Of a stretch of DNA of 64,000 nucleotides, positions 46,708-56,399 are shown piece by piece. The stretch is from Lactiplantibacillus brownii (lineage in GTDB: Bacteria; Bacillota; Bacilli; Lactobacillales; Lactobacillaceae). The notes under the pieces were generated by a model, which did no database searches, was not told the origin of the DNA, and worked only from the letters and a program-made list of their open reading frames with translations. The stretch lies in NCBI RefSeq assembly GCF_031085375.1, contig NZ_JAVCWF010000001.1, positions 2,790,001 through 2,854,000 of the forward strand, written 5' to 3'. Within the stretch, counting starts at the first letter, position 1. Each line of letters begins with the position of its first letter. A program made the position numbers and the translations under genes.

Positions 46708-47730
46708 ATGATTATTGATGCCAATGTCTACTGGTTACCAGCCGAGTTATTCACTGATGAACAGCTACAACAAAAGTTTGTGCAAGCCGTTAATCACGGC
46801 CATGATTCTAAGGCCACCGTTAGTCAATTACCTGATGGCTCGAAAAAATTCGTGATTGAAGAACCCATCGGTCAAAGTAGCCTAGATTATTTTCAAAATG
46901 ACTATACGCTTGACCATCAACTTCATGATATGGACGCTGGCCACGTTGATAAAGCCGTGTTGAAGCTACCCGGTTGTCAAGAATGGCTGGATTTAGACCT
47001 ATGTAAGATCTTTAATCGCGCTGTGGCGAAGCACGTCCAGGCTAGTCATGGTCGGATGGTCGCATTAGCTACGGTTCCCCCTTATGACACGCCGGAAAAT
47101 TTGGCGGAACTGGATTATGCTATTGATGAACTAGGCTTAAACGGCCTTCAGCTCTCAACACATTATCAAGACGGCTATCTCGACAACCCAGCTTACCGGA
47201 GCTTCTTCAAGCACGTTGCGGCAAAAAAGATTCCCGTTTACATTCACCATTCACCCGTTCCAATTGAGTACGAATCGATCAAGGATTATGAAAATTTACG
47301 GCGATCCTATGGTCGTTGTGAGGACCAGATCATTGCGATTAGTCGTGAAGTCTTCAGTGATCTGTTCGAAGACCTACCTGACCTAAAGTTGATTCACTCG
47401 ATGCTGGGTGGCGGTTACTTCACGTACAAGACGATGTTTCTTCCACACGATTCCGGTAACGGCCGCTTTGATACGAATACCAGCAGTGTTCAGGACCGCT
47501 TGGAAAACAACATTTTCTACGAAGTTTCACATGCACAGCCTTGGGGTCCTGACAACCTCGAAATTGCGATGAAAGTTCTCGGCGCGAACAATGTCATTTA
47601 TGGTTCCTCTTACCCAGTTAAAACGGCTTGGATGACGGAAGGTCCGGCGATGATTCAGCATTTAAACGTTGCCGCAACTGACCGTGAACAAGTTTTAGCC
47701 GGTAACGCTGAACGGTTATACAACCTATAA
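46708..47730 (+). CDS. Amidohydrolase-2-fold protein with altered metal motifs
   Basis: A 340-aa TIM-barrel protein of the ACMSD/amidohydrolase-2 type. The N-terminal HxH metal motif is replaced by IIDANVYWLP (Asn and Tyr), and the C-terminal catalytic Asp of GSDYP is Ser in YGSSYP. The barrel His residues in VYIHHSP and LKLIHSMLGGG are kept. It follows AAGGAGAG and closes the LysR-controlled operon before a strong terminator. Members of this fold decarboxylate, hydrate or hydrolyse small acids. Loss of the usual ligands implies changed chemistry or a binding role. Confidence 0.78.
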   Translation: MIIDANVYWLPAELFTDEQLQQKFVQAVNHGHDSKATVSQLPDGSKKFVIEEPIGQSSLDYFQNDYTLDHQLHDMDAGHVDKAVLKLPGCQEWLDLDLCKIFNRAVAKHVQASHGRMVALATVPPYDTPENLAELDYAIDELGLNGLQLSTHYQDGYLDNPAYRSFFKHVAAKKIPVYIHHSPVPIEYESIKDYENLRRSYGRCEDQIIAISREVFSDLFEDLPDLKLIHSMLGGGYFTYKTMFLPHDSGNGRFDTNTSSVQDRLENNIFYEVSHAQPWGPDNLEIAMKVLGANNVIYGSSYPVKTAWMTEGPAMIQHLNVAATDREQVLAGNAERLYNL

Positions 47731-47742
47731 GACTTAACACCT

Positions 47743-47792
47743 AAAAACAGGTCCAAAGATCCTCAACCTTGAGAATCTTCGAACCTGTTTTT
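47743..47792. terminator. Bidirectional terminator
   Basis: Arms AAAAACAGGT...AAAGAT and ATCTTC...ACCTGTTTTT with minor mismatches. It lies between the amidohydrolase operon and the converging ATPase gene. Confidence 0.85.
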
Positions 47793-47811
47793 GATTTTCA
47801 TTCAGAATTCT

Positions 47812-50424
47812 TTATTCGGCTAAATCCGTCACATAACCCTGACGGCGCCGCTGCCAACGCTTGTTGAGTTCTAAGACGATTGTTGGCACAAACATGCCGA
47901 CAATCGCGATGACCCAAGCACTTGCTGGTAGTGCCACCAGACCAATCAAGCTGCCTAATCCTGGAATAGCTGCGATCGCAATGACGACGGCAACACCGAC
48001 TAGTAACGCCCAATTTAAAGTTGGATTACGTTTCAAACTCGCTAATGTCAATGGTTGGCGGTCCTTGATCGCGTAAATATCGATCATCGACCCGACTGCC
48101 AAGACTAGGAAGACCATCGTCATCCCAACAGTCGCTTGGTTGGCCGTTAAAACGAACCGACCCAGCGCATAAATGCCTAACGTGAGGATCGTAAACGTCA
48201 CCGCTCGCAAGCCTAAACGACGACCCAGACCACGTGCTAAGATACTTTCATCACTGCCAACTGGCGCTTGTTGCATCGCGGTTGGTTCGCCGGGTTCCCG
48301 ACTAATATAGAAACCAGGAATTCCATCCGCTAACACGTTAACGATCAGGAGTTGTTCCGCTAAGAGTGGCGCACCCCAACCGAATAACACGGCTCCAACC
48401 ATCAGGAAGATTTGGGCAAAGTTCACACCGACTAAGAACTCAACGGCTTTCAAAATGTTTTGGTAAACGGTCCGACCTTCTTTGACCGCGGCAATGATCG
48501 TGGCAAAATTATCATCCGTCAAAATCATATCAGCCGCACCCTTGGAAACCTCGGTCCCGGTGATTCCCATGGCAATCCCAACATCCGCCGCTTTCAAGGC
48601 GGGCGCATCATTAACGCCGTCACCCGTCATCGCGACCGTGGCACCGGTTGCCTGCCAAGCTTGCACGATTCGAATCTTATCTTTCGGTGACACACGAGCA
48701 TACACCGCAATCGTTTTAATTTGTGCCGTCAACTCATCATCTGACAAGCCACGCAACGTTTCACCAGACATCACTTGTTGATCATCCGTCAAAATGCCAA
48801 TATCTTTAGCGATAGCGGTCGCAGTCACCAAGTGATCACCCGTAATCATCACCGGTTTAATCCCGGCACGCTTAGCTTCACGGATGGCAGGAATCACTTC
48901 TGGCCGTGGTGGATCAATAATACCAACAATGCCGGCCAACGTTAGGCCTTCATTAACCGCCGCCCAATTTGCGCTAGGATCAGCTTGGCTGGGCATCACT
49001 TTATAACCCACCGCTAAGACTCGCAACGCGGCTTCCCCAAATTGATCATGGGCCTGCTGAGCAGCGGTATAACTCGTACTATCCGCCTTCAACGGTAACC
49101 GATCCAGCGCACCTTTGACGATCACCAATTGCTGGTCATCATTTAGCGTATGCACCGTCGTCATCATCTTTTTCTTCGAGTCAAACGGATCTTCGGCAAC
49201 CCGTGGATAGTCTTTTTCAAAATCGGCCCGACTGGTCTTGTTATGGGCTAGCCAACGTACAATCGCCAATTCAGTGGCATCACCTAAGGTCTGTTCTTCC
49301 CCCGCCACTTGCTTGATTTCAGCGTTGGTCGCCAGTCCTAATGCTTGCATCAATTGGCGCCCAGCTGCGGGCACGGCTTCAGTCGCCGCTTTAATCCCGG
49401 TTTTAGGCGTCCAGTATTTGGTAATCGTCATTTTATTTTGCGTCAACGTACCGGTCTTATCGGAGGCAATCACATCAACGCCACCAATCGTTTCCACCGC
49501 ACTGACCCGACGCATAATCGCATTGCGTTCCGCCATTCGCCGCACTCCATGTGACAAACTAATCGTTACAATAATCGGTAACGTTTCTGGGACGGCCGCG
49601 ACCGCCAACGAGATTCCAATCATTAAACTATCCGCAACCCCTTGATGTTGAACCCAAATGCTGAGGCCGAAGATGACCATGCCACCTAATACGGCAAAGG
49701 TGGTCAACCAACCGGATAAGCGATTTAAGCGTCCTTGCAAAGGCGTCGCACGTTTTTTGGTTTTATTCAATAGACCGGCAATTTGCCCTAATTCGGTCGC
49801 CATCCCGGTCGCCACAATTTGAATCACTGCCGTACCACCGGTGACCGCTGTTCCTGCGAAAGCTTGTTGTGACTCAAGCGGTTCCGTTGTGGGGTCATAG
49901 GTTATTTTTTCAACTGGCACACTTTCCCCAGTCAAGACGGCCTCGTCAATGGTTAAATTGGTGCTCTCAATAACAATAGCATCCGCTGGCACCTGATCCC
50001 CTGCTTTTAAATGGACCAGATCACCCGGCACCACTTGTTCGGCGGCAATCGTTTGTGTCACGTTGTCACGACGCACCGTCGTTGTCGGTAAACTCATTGA
50101 TTTCAACGCAGCGAGCGCTTTTTCTGCCGAAGCCTCTTGATAGAGACCGATTGCGACGTTGATGATCAAAATCGCACCAATCACGATCGTCTTCATCCAG
50201 CCACCACCTTGGGCTACGGCCATATAAGTCGCCAGGCCCACGGCAAATAACAGCACTAAAGATGAAACGTCACTGAGATGTTGCCAAATTTTCCGCCATA
50301 ACGGGGGTTGCCGGCTAGCAATCAATTCATTGACACCGAATTCTTCCAGTCGCGCAGCCACCTCGGTCGCATTTAACCCAGACTTGGGCGTTAAGTTAAT
50401 TTTGCTTAGCTTAGCGTTGTTCAT
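47812..50424 (-). CDS. pacL: P2A-type cation-transporting ATPase (calcium-pump-like)
   Basis: An 870-aa P-type ATPase with an N-terminal cation-ATPase domain, PETLP in helix 4 (the family has PEGLP), the phosphorylation motif DKTGTLTQNK, and the hinge TGDGVNDAPALKAADVG. It has about ten helices, with a C-terminal six-helix region. ATG at 50424 follows GGAGGAGG. Such proteins pump Ca2+, Na+ or Mn2+ out of the cell. The order and motifs suit a PacL/LMCA1-type calcium exporter, but ion choice is not decided by sequence alone. Confidence 0.9.
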   Translation of the reverse strand: MNNAKLSKINLTPKSGLNATEVAARLEEFGVNELIASRQPPLWRKIWQHLSDVSSLVLLFAVGLATYMAVAQGGGWMKTIVIGAILIINVAIGLYQEASAEKALAALKSMSLPTTTVRRDNVTQTIAAEQVVPGDLVHLKAGDQVPADAIVIESTNLTIDEAVLTGESVPVEKITYDPTTEPLESQQAFAGTAVTGGTAVIQIVATGMATELGQIAGLLNKTKKRATPLQGRLNRLSGWLTTFAVLGGMVIFGLSIWVQHQGVADSLMIGISLAVAAVPETLPIIVTISLSHGVRRMAERNAIMRRVSAVETIGGVDVIASDKTGTLTQNKMTITKYWTPKTGIKAATEAVPAAGRQLMQALGLATNAEIKQVAGEEQTLGDATELAIVRWLAHNKTSRADFEKDYPRVAEDPFDSKKKMMTTVHTLNDDQQLVIVKGALDRLPLKADSTSYTAAQQAHDQFGEAALRVLAVGYKVMPSQADPSANWAAVNEGLTLAGIVGIIDPPRPEVIPAIREAKRAGIKPVMITGDHLVTATAIAKDIGILTDDQQVMSGETLRGLSDDELTAQIKTIAVYARVSPKDKIRIVQAWQATGATVAMTGDGVNDAPALKAADVGIAMGITGTEVSKGAADMILTDDNFATIIAAVKEGRTVYQNILKAVEFLVGVNFAQIFLMVGAVLFGWGAPLLAEQLLIVNVLADGIPGFYISREPGEPTAMQQAPVGSDESILARGLGRRLGLRAVTFTILTLGIYALGRFVLTANQATVGMTMVFLVLAVGSMIDIYAIKDRQPLTLASLKRNPTLNWALLVGVAVVIAIAAIPGLGSLIGLVALPASAWVIAIVGMFVPTIVLELNKRWQRRRQGYVTDLAE

Positions 50425-50654
50425 ATGTTCCTCCTCCACTGTGATTATCGTTACAATTGCTATTACCTAATGATAGCGTAAACATTTAGTCGAATTTTGC
50501 CCGATTTATGAAGAAAGTTTGAGGATTGCACGGGGTGGCGTTGGTTAGCGCCATTTGATCAGAAAAAAAGTTGACTTGTAAACTGTCATGATTAACTTTA
50601 TTAGCGTTAATATTGTTATAATAGACATTAAAATAATAAGTGGAGGCCCGGCGA

Positions 50655-52205
50655 ATGCAAATCAAATTAATCTCAACCAGCGATGTTCATGGCTACTTAG
50701 CGCCCACCGACTATAGCCGGCGCGACCGGGTGGTGCCTTTCGGTTTGAGTCGCGCGGCGACCATGATCCAGCAACTAACCGCGACCGATAATGACCAAGT
50801 CTGGCCAATCGTGATTGAGAACGGTGATTTCGTGCAAGGTTCACCGTTAACCTATTTCATCGCGCGGCGCCATCAAGAAGCCGCCCCGTTATATTCACGG
50901 CTAGCTAACTGCAACCACGTTCAAGCGGGTGTTTTTGGCAATCATGAATTTAATTATGGTTTAGACTTTTTGGACTTATGTGAATCGAGTCGTCATTATC
51001 CGATGCTGGCCGCAAATATTCACGATGACTTGCAACGGACGTTGTTTGCTAAGCCTTATACGATTCTTGAACGGGCCGGCGTTAAAGTAGCTATTTTAGG
51101 GTTAACGACCCAATTTGTGTCACGCTGGGAATTGCCACGGCATCTCACTGGATTACATTTTACGGATGTCGTCGAAACCGCCAAAGCCTACGTTCCTAAG
51201 TTGCACAAGCTCGCGGATGTCGTCGTCGTTGCCTATCATGGCGGACTCGAACGTGACCCTAAAACTGACGCCCCAACAGAACGGCTCAACGGCGAAAACC
51301 GCGGCTCAGCGCTCTTGGCGGAAGTTCCCGGAATCGATGCCATGATTACCGGTCATCAACATCGTCGCCTAGCCGTGACGGTTCACGGCGTTCCCGTGAC
51401 ACAACCCGGCATGAAGGGTGCTAATGTGGCCATGATCACGCTCGACTTAGATGATCACAAACAAGTCACTAAACGCAAACCAGAAGTCTTCAGCGTCAAA
51501 AACACCGCACCCGATGACGCGATGATGGCGTTGTTAGCACCGATCAACACACAGATGGAAAATTGGCTCGACACACCATTAGGCAAGATCAATGGCAGTA
51601 TGTTGGTTCATAGCCATCTACAAGCGCGGTTACATAACCATCCCTATCTCAATTTCATTAACCAAGTTGAAATGGCGGCAACTGGCACAGATATCGCGGC
51701 GACGGCCCTGTTCAACGATGAGGTGCCGGGCTTAAAACAGCATGTCACGATGCGCGAAGTGATGAATAGTTACGTTTATCCGAACAAATTAGCAGTCGAG
51801 ACGATTACCGGCGCTGATTTGAAACAAGCGTTAGAACGTTGTGCCAGCTATTTCTTACTAGTCGCCGGCAAAGTTATCGTCAATCCTGAATTTTTGAAAC
51901 CAAAATTACGCCATTATATTTATGATATTTATAGTGGGATTGATTATACTTTTGATCTCACGCGACCGATTGGTGATCGCGTCGTTCAGCTGGATTACCA
52001 TGGCACCCCTGTTCAACCTGAACAATCTTTGACAGTGACATTGAATCATTATCGGGCTGGCGGTGGCGGCAACTATCCCATGTTTGGTACCGACAAGATC
52101 CAACGGCAGCTTTCAACGGATATGACCGTCTTAATTGCGGATTATTTCGCTGAGCACCCCGTGGTAACGGCAACGCGCCCAACAAACTTTAAAGTAACCT
52201 ATTAA
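50655..52205 (+). CDS. Cytoplasmic 5'-nucleotidase/2',3'-cyclic phosphodiesterase-like protein
   Basis: A 516-aa metallophosphoesterase. The N-terminal calcineurin-like domain has TSDVHGYL, ENGDFVQG, GNHEFNYG and GHQHRRLA, supplying the two-metal site. The C-terminal 5_nucleotid_C domain (about 310-490) has NHYRAGGGGNYPMF, which binds the base. ATG at 50655 follows GTGGAGG. There is no signal peptide or wall anchor, unlike the exported UshA/CpdB enzymes, so it likely acts on intracellular nucleotides or cyclic dinucleotides. Monocistronic. Confidence 0.9.
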   Translation: MQIKLISTSDVHGYLAPTDYSRRDRVVPFGLSRAATMIQQLTATDNDQVWPIVIENGDFVQGSPLTYFIARRHQEAAPLYSRLANCNHVQAGVFGNHEFNYGLDFLDLCESSRHYPMLAANIHDDLQRTLFAKPYTILERAGVKVAILGLTTQFVSRWELPRHLTGLHFTDVVETAKAYVPKLHKLADVVVVAYHGGLERDPKTDAPTERLNGENRGSALLAEVPGIDAMITGHQHRRLAVTVHGVPVTQPGMKGANVAMITLDLDDHKQVTKRKPEVFSVKNTAPDDAMMALLAPINTQMENWLDTPLGKINGSMLVHSHLQARLHNHPYLNFINQVEMAATGTDIAATALFNDEVPGLKQHVTMREVMNSYVYPNKLAVETITGADLKQALERCASYFLLVAGKVIVNPEFLKPKLRHYIYDIYSGIDYTFDLTRPIGDRVVQLDYHGTPVQPEQSLTVTLNHYRAGGGGNYPMFGTDKIQRQLSTDMTVLIADYFAEHPVVTATRPTNFKVTY

Positions 52206-52206
52206 C

Positions 52207-52266
52207 AAAAAATCGACTCACTTTAAAACCGGGAGACTTCCCGAAACTAAAGTGAGTCGATTTTTT
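52207..52266 (+). terminator. Terminator of the nucleotidase gene
   Basis: 19-bp arms (52207-52225 with 52248-52266; core ATCGACTCACTTTA) with a small internal hairpin in the loop, and a T-run. Confidence 0.92.
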
Positions 52267-52345
52267 TGTTAGTCAGCTTGGACAAAAATGCCATTATCAG
52301 GTCAGGTTCACCGAATGCTCGCTGCTGAACCGGAAAGAATCCAAC

Positions 52346-52372
52346 AAAAAAGAGCCCAGATTCAGGCTCTTA
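52346..52372 (-). terminator. Terminator of the aldo/keto reductase gene
   Basis: Minus-strand hairpin AAGAGCC with GGCTCTT, then TTTTT. Confidence 0.8.
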
Positions 52373-52403
52373 AGATTTAGCGTCAAAAAACTAATGGTTT
52401 AAC

Positions 52404-53264
52404 TTAGAAATCAACTTGGTCAGGGTCGTTGGCTAAGCCAGCTACACCATGCATCCCATCGATGGTTTCCATGTCAGCCGCACTCAATTCAAAATCGAAC
52501 AATTCGGTATTTTGCTGAATTCGGTCCGCATGCACTGATTTTGGCAATGGTAAGAAGCCATTTTGTAGTGACCAACGTAGCACAACTTGCGCAACACTCT
52601 TGTGATACTTGTCCGCAATCGTCTTCAATTCTGGAATACCGAAAATTTTACCGGTACCTAAAGGACTGTAAGCTTCGGATAAAATGCCATGGCTTTCGTT
52701 ATAAGCCACTACATCTGCTTCCATATCACTAGGATTCAAGAAAATTTGGTTTACCGCTGGCACCACTTTGGCCGTCTTTAATAAAACGTCTAAGTGCTTT
52801 GGTCGGAAGTTTGAGACCCCGATTGCACGGGCTTTACGGCTGGCGTACAATTCTTCCATCGCGCGCCAAGTATCCGCGGTCAATTGTTCGAAATTATTCC
52901 GCATTGCTACTGGATTTGGCCAATGAATTAAATAAAGATCAACATAATCCAAACCTAGTTTTTTTAATGAAGTCGCTAAAGCGGCCTTAGTTTGTTCGTA
53001 ACCATGATCTGCGTTCCATAACTTAGTTGTGACGAAAAGATCTTCACGCGCAACCCCGCTATCCGCAATCGCCTTGCCAACACTATCTTCGTTGCCATAA
53101 GCAGCGGCCGTGTCAATGTGGCGGTAACCCGCTTTCAACGCAGCTAAGACTGAATCATAAGCCACTTGACCATCTGGCGTTTGCCAGGTCCCAAAACCAA
53201 CGATTGGAATCTTGGTGCCGTTATTCAAAGCATACGTATCGGTAAGCTTAGTTAATTCTGTCAT
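52404..53264 (-). CDS. Aldo/keto reductase
   Basis: A 286-aa NADPH-dependent carbonyl reductase of the AKR5-like bacterial group (2,5-diketogluconate reductase/YvgN relatives). The active-site residues are visible: Asp and Tyr in GYRHIDTAAAYGNE, Lys in VTTKLW, His in LIHWPNP. The cofactor-phosphate region is LPKSVHADRIQQN. It follows TGGAGG. Monocistronic with a terminator. The physiological carbonyl is unknown. Confidence 0.92.
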   Translation of the reverse strand: MTELTKLTDTYALNNGTKIPIVGFGTWQTPDGQVAYDSVLAALKAGYRHIDTAAAYGNEDSVGKAIADSGVAREDLFVTTKLWNADHGYEQTKAALATSLKKLGLDYVDLYLIHWPNPVAMRNNFEQLTADTWRAMEELYASRKARAIGVSNFRPKHLDVLLKTAKVVPAVNQIFLNPSDMEADVVAYNESHGILSEAYSPLGTGKIFGIPELKTIADKYHKSVAQVVLRWSLQNGFLPLPKSVHADRIQQNTELFDFELSAADMETIDGMHGVAGLANDPDQVDF

Positions 53265-53404
53265 CGTGATGCCTCCAGTATTTTATTTACAGCTTAATTT
53301 TCCCGTATAAGTAGGGCAATGGTCAAGCAATCTGTCCCAAACGAGTGACGATTCGCATTTTTCGTGAGAAAATACAAGTATTCTATTCAAGGGAGATGGC
53401 CCTC

Positions 53405-54157
53405 ATGGCCGAAACAAAATTACTCATGCAGACCACCTTGCTGGCGGGGGCCATTCTGCTCGAAAACGGGGCCGAAATTGCGCGCGTTGAAGATACGATG
53501 CACCGGATTGCCGCCAACGCGGGGCATCCCGAAGCGCAGGTCTTCGTCCTTTTGACGGGAATTACCGTCTCCTTGCCAGACGCTGACGCCAGCCAAGTTC
53601 GTGCGATTCACCAACGTGGCATGGATTTAGAAAAGGTTGATCAAGTGAACACCCTATCACGGCAATTTGCAGCACATGACATTGATCTTAATGAATTTGC
53701 GACCGCTTTAACCCATGTTAATCAAGCGGTGCCAACTTTTCCTTTTAGTTGGCTAGTTATTGCGGCACTTGTTGTCAGCGTGCCATTGATGATTGCCTTT
53801 ACTGGTCACGCGACCCCCGCTGATTTAATCACTTGCGGACTCGCTGGTATGGCAGGCTTTGCGACGTATTATTGGGTCAACCGACTCGGGCATATCCGCT
53901 TTTTAAGTGAGTTTATTGGGGCCTTTCTCATTGGGTTGATCACGCTGATTGGTTTTTACTTAACACACGCGCCATACCATCCAGACGCAATCATTATCGG
54001 TGCCGTGATGCCCCTCGTTCCCGGCGTCGCCATCACAAATGCCGTCCGCGATACCATGACCGGCAATTTACTCAGCGGCCCGGCACGTGCCATCGAAGCG
54101 ATTCTATCCGCGTGCGCTATTGGCCTCGGCATCGCGTTAACATCAATTTTTTACTAA
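53405..54157 (+). CDS. Threonine/serine exporter, ThrE N-terminal half
   Basis: A 250-aa protein of the DUF1212/ThrE type: a soluble N-terminal region (about 1-115) with LLENGAEIARVEDTMHRIA, followed by five helices (about 117-250). ATG at 53405 follows AAGGGAG; the upstream frame to 53345 has no site. In lactobacilli ThrE is split into two genes; the second follows after 15 bases. Confidence 0.9.
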   Translation: MAETKLLMQTTLLAGAILLENGAEIARVEDTMHRIAANAGHPEAQVFVLLTGITVSLPDADASQVRAIHQRGMDLEKVDQVNTLSRQFAAHDIDLNEFATALTHVNQAVPTFPFSWLVIAALVVSVPLMIAFTGHATPADLITCGLAGMAGFATYYWVNRLGHIRFLSEFIGAFLIGLITLIGFYLTHAPYHPDAIIIGAVMPLVPGVAITNAVRDTMTGNLLSGPARAIEAILSACAIGLGIALTSIFY

Positions 54158-54172
54158 CTGGAGGTGACACAC

Positions 54173-54652
54173 TTGTGGCATTGGCTTTTAACCACTGGCT
54201 TATTACAAACAATTCTCGCTTACCTCGCTACCGCGGGCTTCGGTGTGCTGCTTAACATTCCACGCCGAGCAGTTAACTTGAGCGGTTGGGTCGGCGCGGC
54301 TGGCTGGGTGACTTACGAAGCCCTCTACCAGATCTTACCCACTACTATTGACGTTAAACTCGCCATTGGTAACCTCGTCGCCGCCATTGTCATCGGCGTT
54401 GCCAGTGGCCTGGCCGCTCACTATAAGCACATGCCAATGATCATTTTTAATATTCCCAGTCTAGTGCCACTAGTCCCTGGTGGCCAATCTTATCGGGTCG
54501 TGCGCAACTTAGTCACCGGCCATCCTGATATCGCCAATCAATATTTAGCGCAAGTCGTCATCATTGCCGGTGTCATCGCCATTGGCTTTCTGATTGCTGA
54601 ATTCATTAACCGTATGACTTGGCATTTAGCTCAGAGTTTAAAACAGCTTTAA
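54173..54652 (+). CDS. Threonine/serine exporter, ThrE C-terminal half (DUF3815)
   Basis: A 159-aa membrane protein with about five helices and the motif PSLVPLVPGG, partner of the preceding gene. TTG at 54173 follows GGAGGTG; a GTG at 54164 lies inside that site. Together the two proteins form one exporter for Thr, Ser or small related solutes. Confidence 0.9.
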   Translation: MWHWLLTTGLLQTILAYLATAGFGVLLNIPRRAVNLSGWVGAAGWVTYEALYQILPTTIDVKLAIGNLVAAIVIGVASGLAAHYKHMPMIIFNIPSLVPLVPGGQSYRVVRNLVTGHPDIANQYLAQVVIIAGVIAIGFLIAEFINRMTWHLAQSLKQL

Positions 54653-54784
54653 GCAATGAACGTGTCGAATGACAAATTACGACTTTAACGGTTGTCACGG
54701 CAGAATCATTGGTCATTTATCCTCAAATGTTGTTAAGAATTGGGTTAAATGTGCAAAACAAATCAATATCCTGATACTAAATCA

Positions 54785-54841
54785 AAAACACCACTTTAAA
54801 CTAGCAACGATTGACCTCGTTGCGGTTTAAAGTGGTGTTTT
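54785..54841. terminator. Bidirectional terminator
   Basis: 17-bp arms (54785-54801 with 54825-54841; core ACACCACTTTAAAC) plus an inner GCAACGA/TCGTTGC stem. Confidence 0.92.
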
Positions 54842-54856
54842 AAAAAATTTCAATTT

Positions 54857-55684
54857 TTAGTTAATTAAGGTAAAGTATGCAATGACTACAGCCCCTAAGA
54901 CAATTCGGTACCAACCGAAAGCCTTAAAGTCGTTCTTCTTGATGTAGTCTAGCAAGAAGCGGATGGATAAGTAGGCAACTACGAAGGACACAATGACCCC
55001 AACCGCTAAGACTGCCCCTTGTAAGCCGGCCAAAGAATTGCCGTGATCGAAATACTTATACAGTTTCAACAGTGACGCCCCAAACATCGTTGGAATCGCC
55101 ATGAAGAAGGAGAATTCAGTTGCGACGTAACGCGACGTCCCAATCAAAATGGCCCCTAAGATCGTGGCACCAGAACGTGATGTCCCTGGCACTAACGAAA
55201 GCAATTGGAAACAACCGATGAAGAGCGCTGTCGTATAAGGCAACGTCTTCAAATCACCAAATTTTGGTGTGAGTTGCTTGTTATGATTTTCAATCACAAT
55301 GAAGAGAATCCCATAAATGATCAGGGTCGCCGAAACGACTGCCCAATTCATCAAATGTGCATCCATCCAGTCATTTAATGGCAAGCCAATAATTACTGAT
55401 GGAATTACGGCTAAGATGACTTTGCTCCATAAGATCCAAGTATCATGCTTTTCAGTGCGGTTCTTTCGTGGGGATAGCGGATTTAATTTATGGAAATATA
55501 GCACAACCACCGCCATAATCGCCCCTAATTGGATCACAACATTGAACATATCCGTGAATTGCGTTGACTGTTGCATCTTAATGAATTCATCAACTAACAC
55601 TAAATGTCCAGTTGAACTAATTGGTAAGAATTCGGTAATCCCTTCGACAATCCCCAGGATCACCGCTTTAATCATATCTAACAA
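54857..55684 (-). CDS. uppP: Undecaprenyl-diphosphate phosphatase UppP (BacA)
   Basis: A 275-aa membrane enzyme that recycles the undecaprenyl lipid carrier for peptidoglycan synthesis and can give bacitracin tolerance. Both signatures are intact: [15 protein letters not shown] near the N-terminus and PGTSRSGAT in the middle. About eight helices. The start is TTG at 55684 after AAAGGA; ATG at 55675 is less well spaced. The 194-base gap upstream shows no gene. Confidence 0.95.
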   Translation of the reverse strand: MLDMIKAVILGIVEGITEFLPISSTGHLVLVDEFIKMQQSTQFTDMFNVVIQLGAIMAVVVLYFHKLNPLSPRKNRTEKHDTWILWSKVILAVIPSVIIGLPLNDWMDAHLMNWAVVSATLIIYGILFIVIENHNKQLTPKFGDLKTLPYTTALFIGCFQLLSLVPGTSRSGATILGAILIGTSRYVATEFSFFMAIPTMFGASLLKLYKYFDHGNSLAGLQGAVLAVGVIVSFVVAYLSIRFLLDYIKKNDFKAFGWYRIVLGAVVIAYFTLIN

Positions 55685-55878
55685 GGTCAGATTCCTTTCT
55701 TTTAAGCCGGCGCGTGCCCCATATGCAAGCCCGGTTTGATCACAACTTCCCCGACAGTTCTGCCAGCTGCATGGTTAGTTAAAGAACGTTTCACTGACTT
55801 GCAGCCGGATTAAGCTATTTAATTATAGCAATGCTGACGGCTAGTGAATAGCGTTTGAAGGTAAGAAATTTGTAAAGT

Positions 55879-56397
55879 TTAGGCTAACAACGACGCTAAG
55901 GCAGTCTCGTAGGCCTTTTTGGTTTGTTCATCAAAACAAACCATCTGAATCAACTGGACGCCTTTAGCCGTCGCCGCGGCAGTATCCCGTAGCGTCCGCA
56001 AAGCAATTTCAGCTGCCATGGCTAACGGGAAATGATACACCCCGGTGCTGATCGATGGAAAAGCGACCGTTTGACAACCATGCTCAGCGGCCAAGTTTAA
56101 ACTGTTCCGATAACTGTTCGCCAGTAGTGTCAACTCATGATGCTGACCACCTTGCCAAATGGGTCCTGGCGTATGTACCACATATTTTGCTGGTAGTCGA
56201 AAACCAGGCGTGATCTTGGCTTCTCCAGTGGCACAACCGTGCAATGGCCGACACGCGGCTAGTAATTCTGGCCCAGCCGCGCGATGAATCGCACCATCCA
56301 CACCGCCGCCACCTAATAAACTTGTATTTGCGGCATTTACAATCGCATCTACCGGACATTTCGTAATATCACCTAAAACAATTTCAATTTTTACCAC
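55879..56397 (-). CDS. Macro-domain protein (O-acetyl-ADP-ribose deacetylase-like)
   Basis: A 172-aa macro domain that binds ADP-ribose and in this group usually hydrolyses O-acetyl-ADP-ribose or ADP-ribosyl esters. The loop NAANTSLLGGGGVDGAIH and the SISTGVYHFP motif are intact. GTG at 56397 is preceded by GGGGGC. Two bases separate it from the stop of the TetR gene upstream, so they form an operon. Confidence 0.92.
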   Translation of the reverse strand: MVKIEIVLGDITKCPVDAIVNAANTSLLGGGGVDGAIHRAAGPELLAACRPLHGCATGEAKITPGFRLPAKYVVHTPGPIWQGGQHHELTLLANSYRNSLNLAAEHGCQTVAFPSISTGVYHFPLAMAAEIALRTLRDTAAATAKGVQLIQMVCFDEQTKKAYETALASLLA

Positions 56398-56399
56398 GC

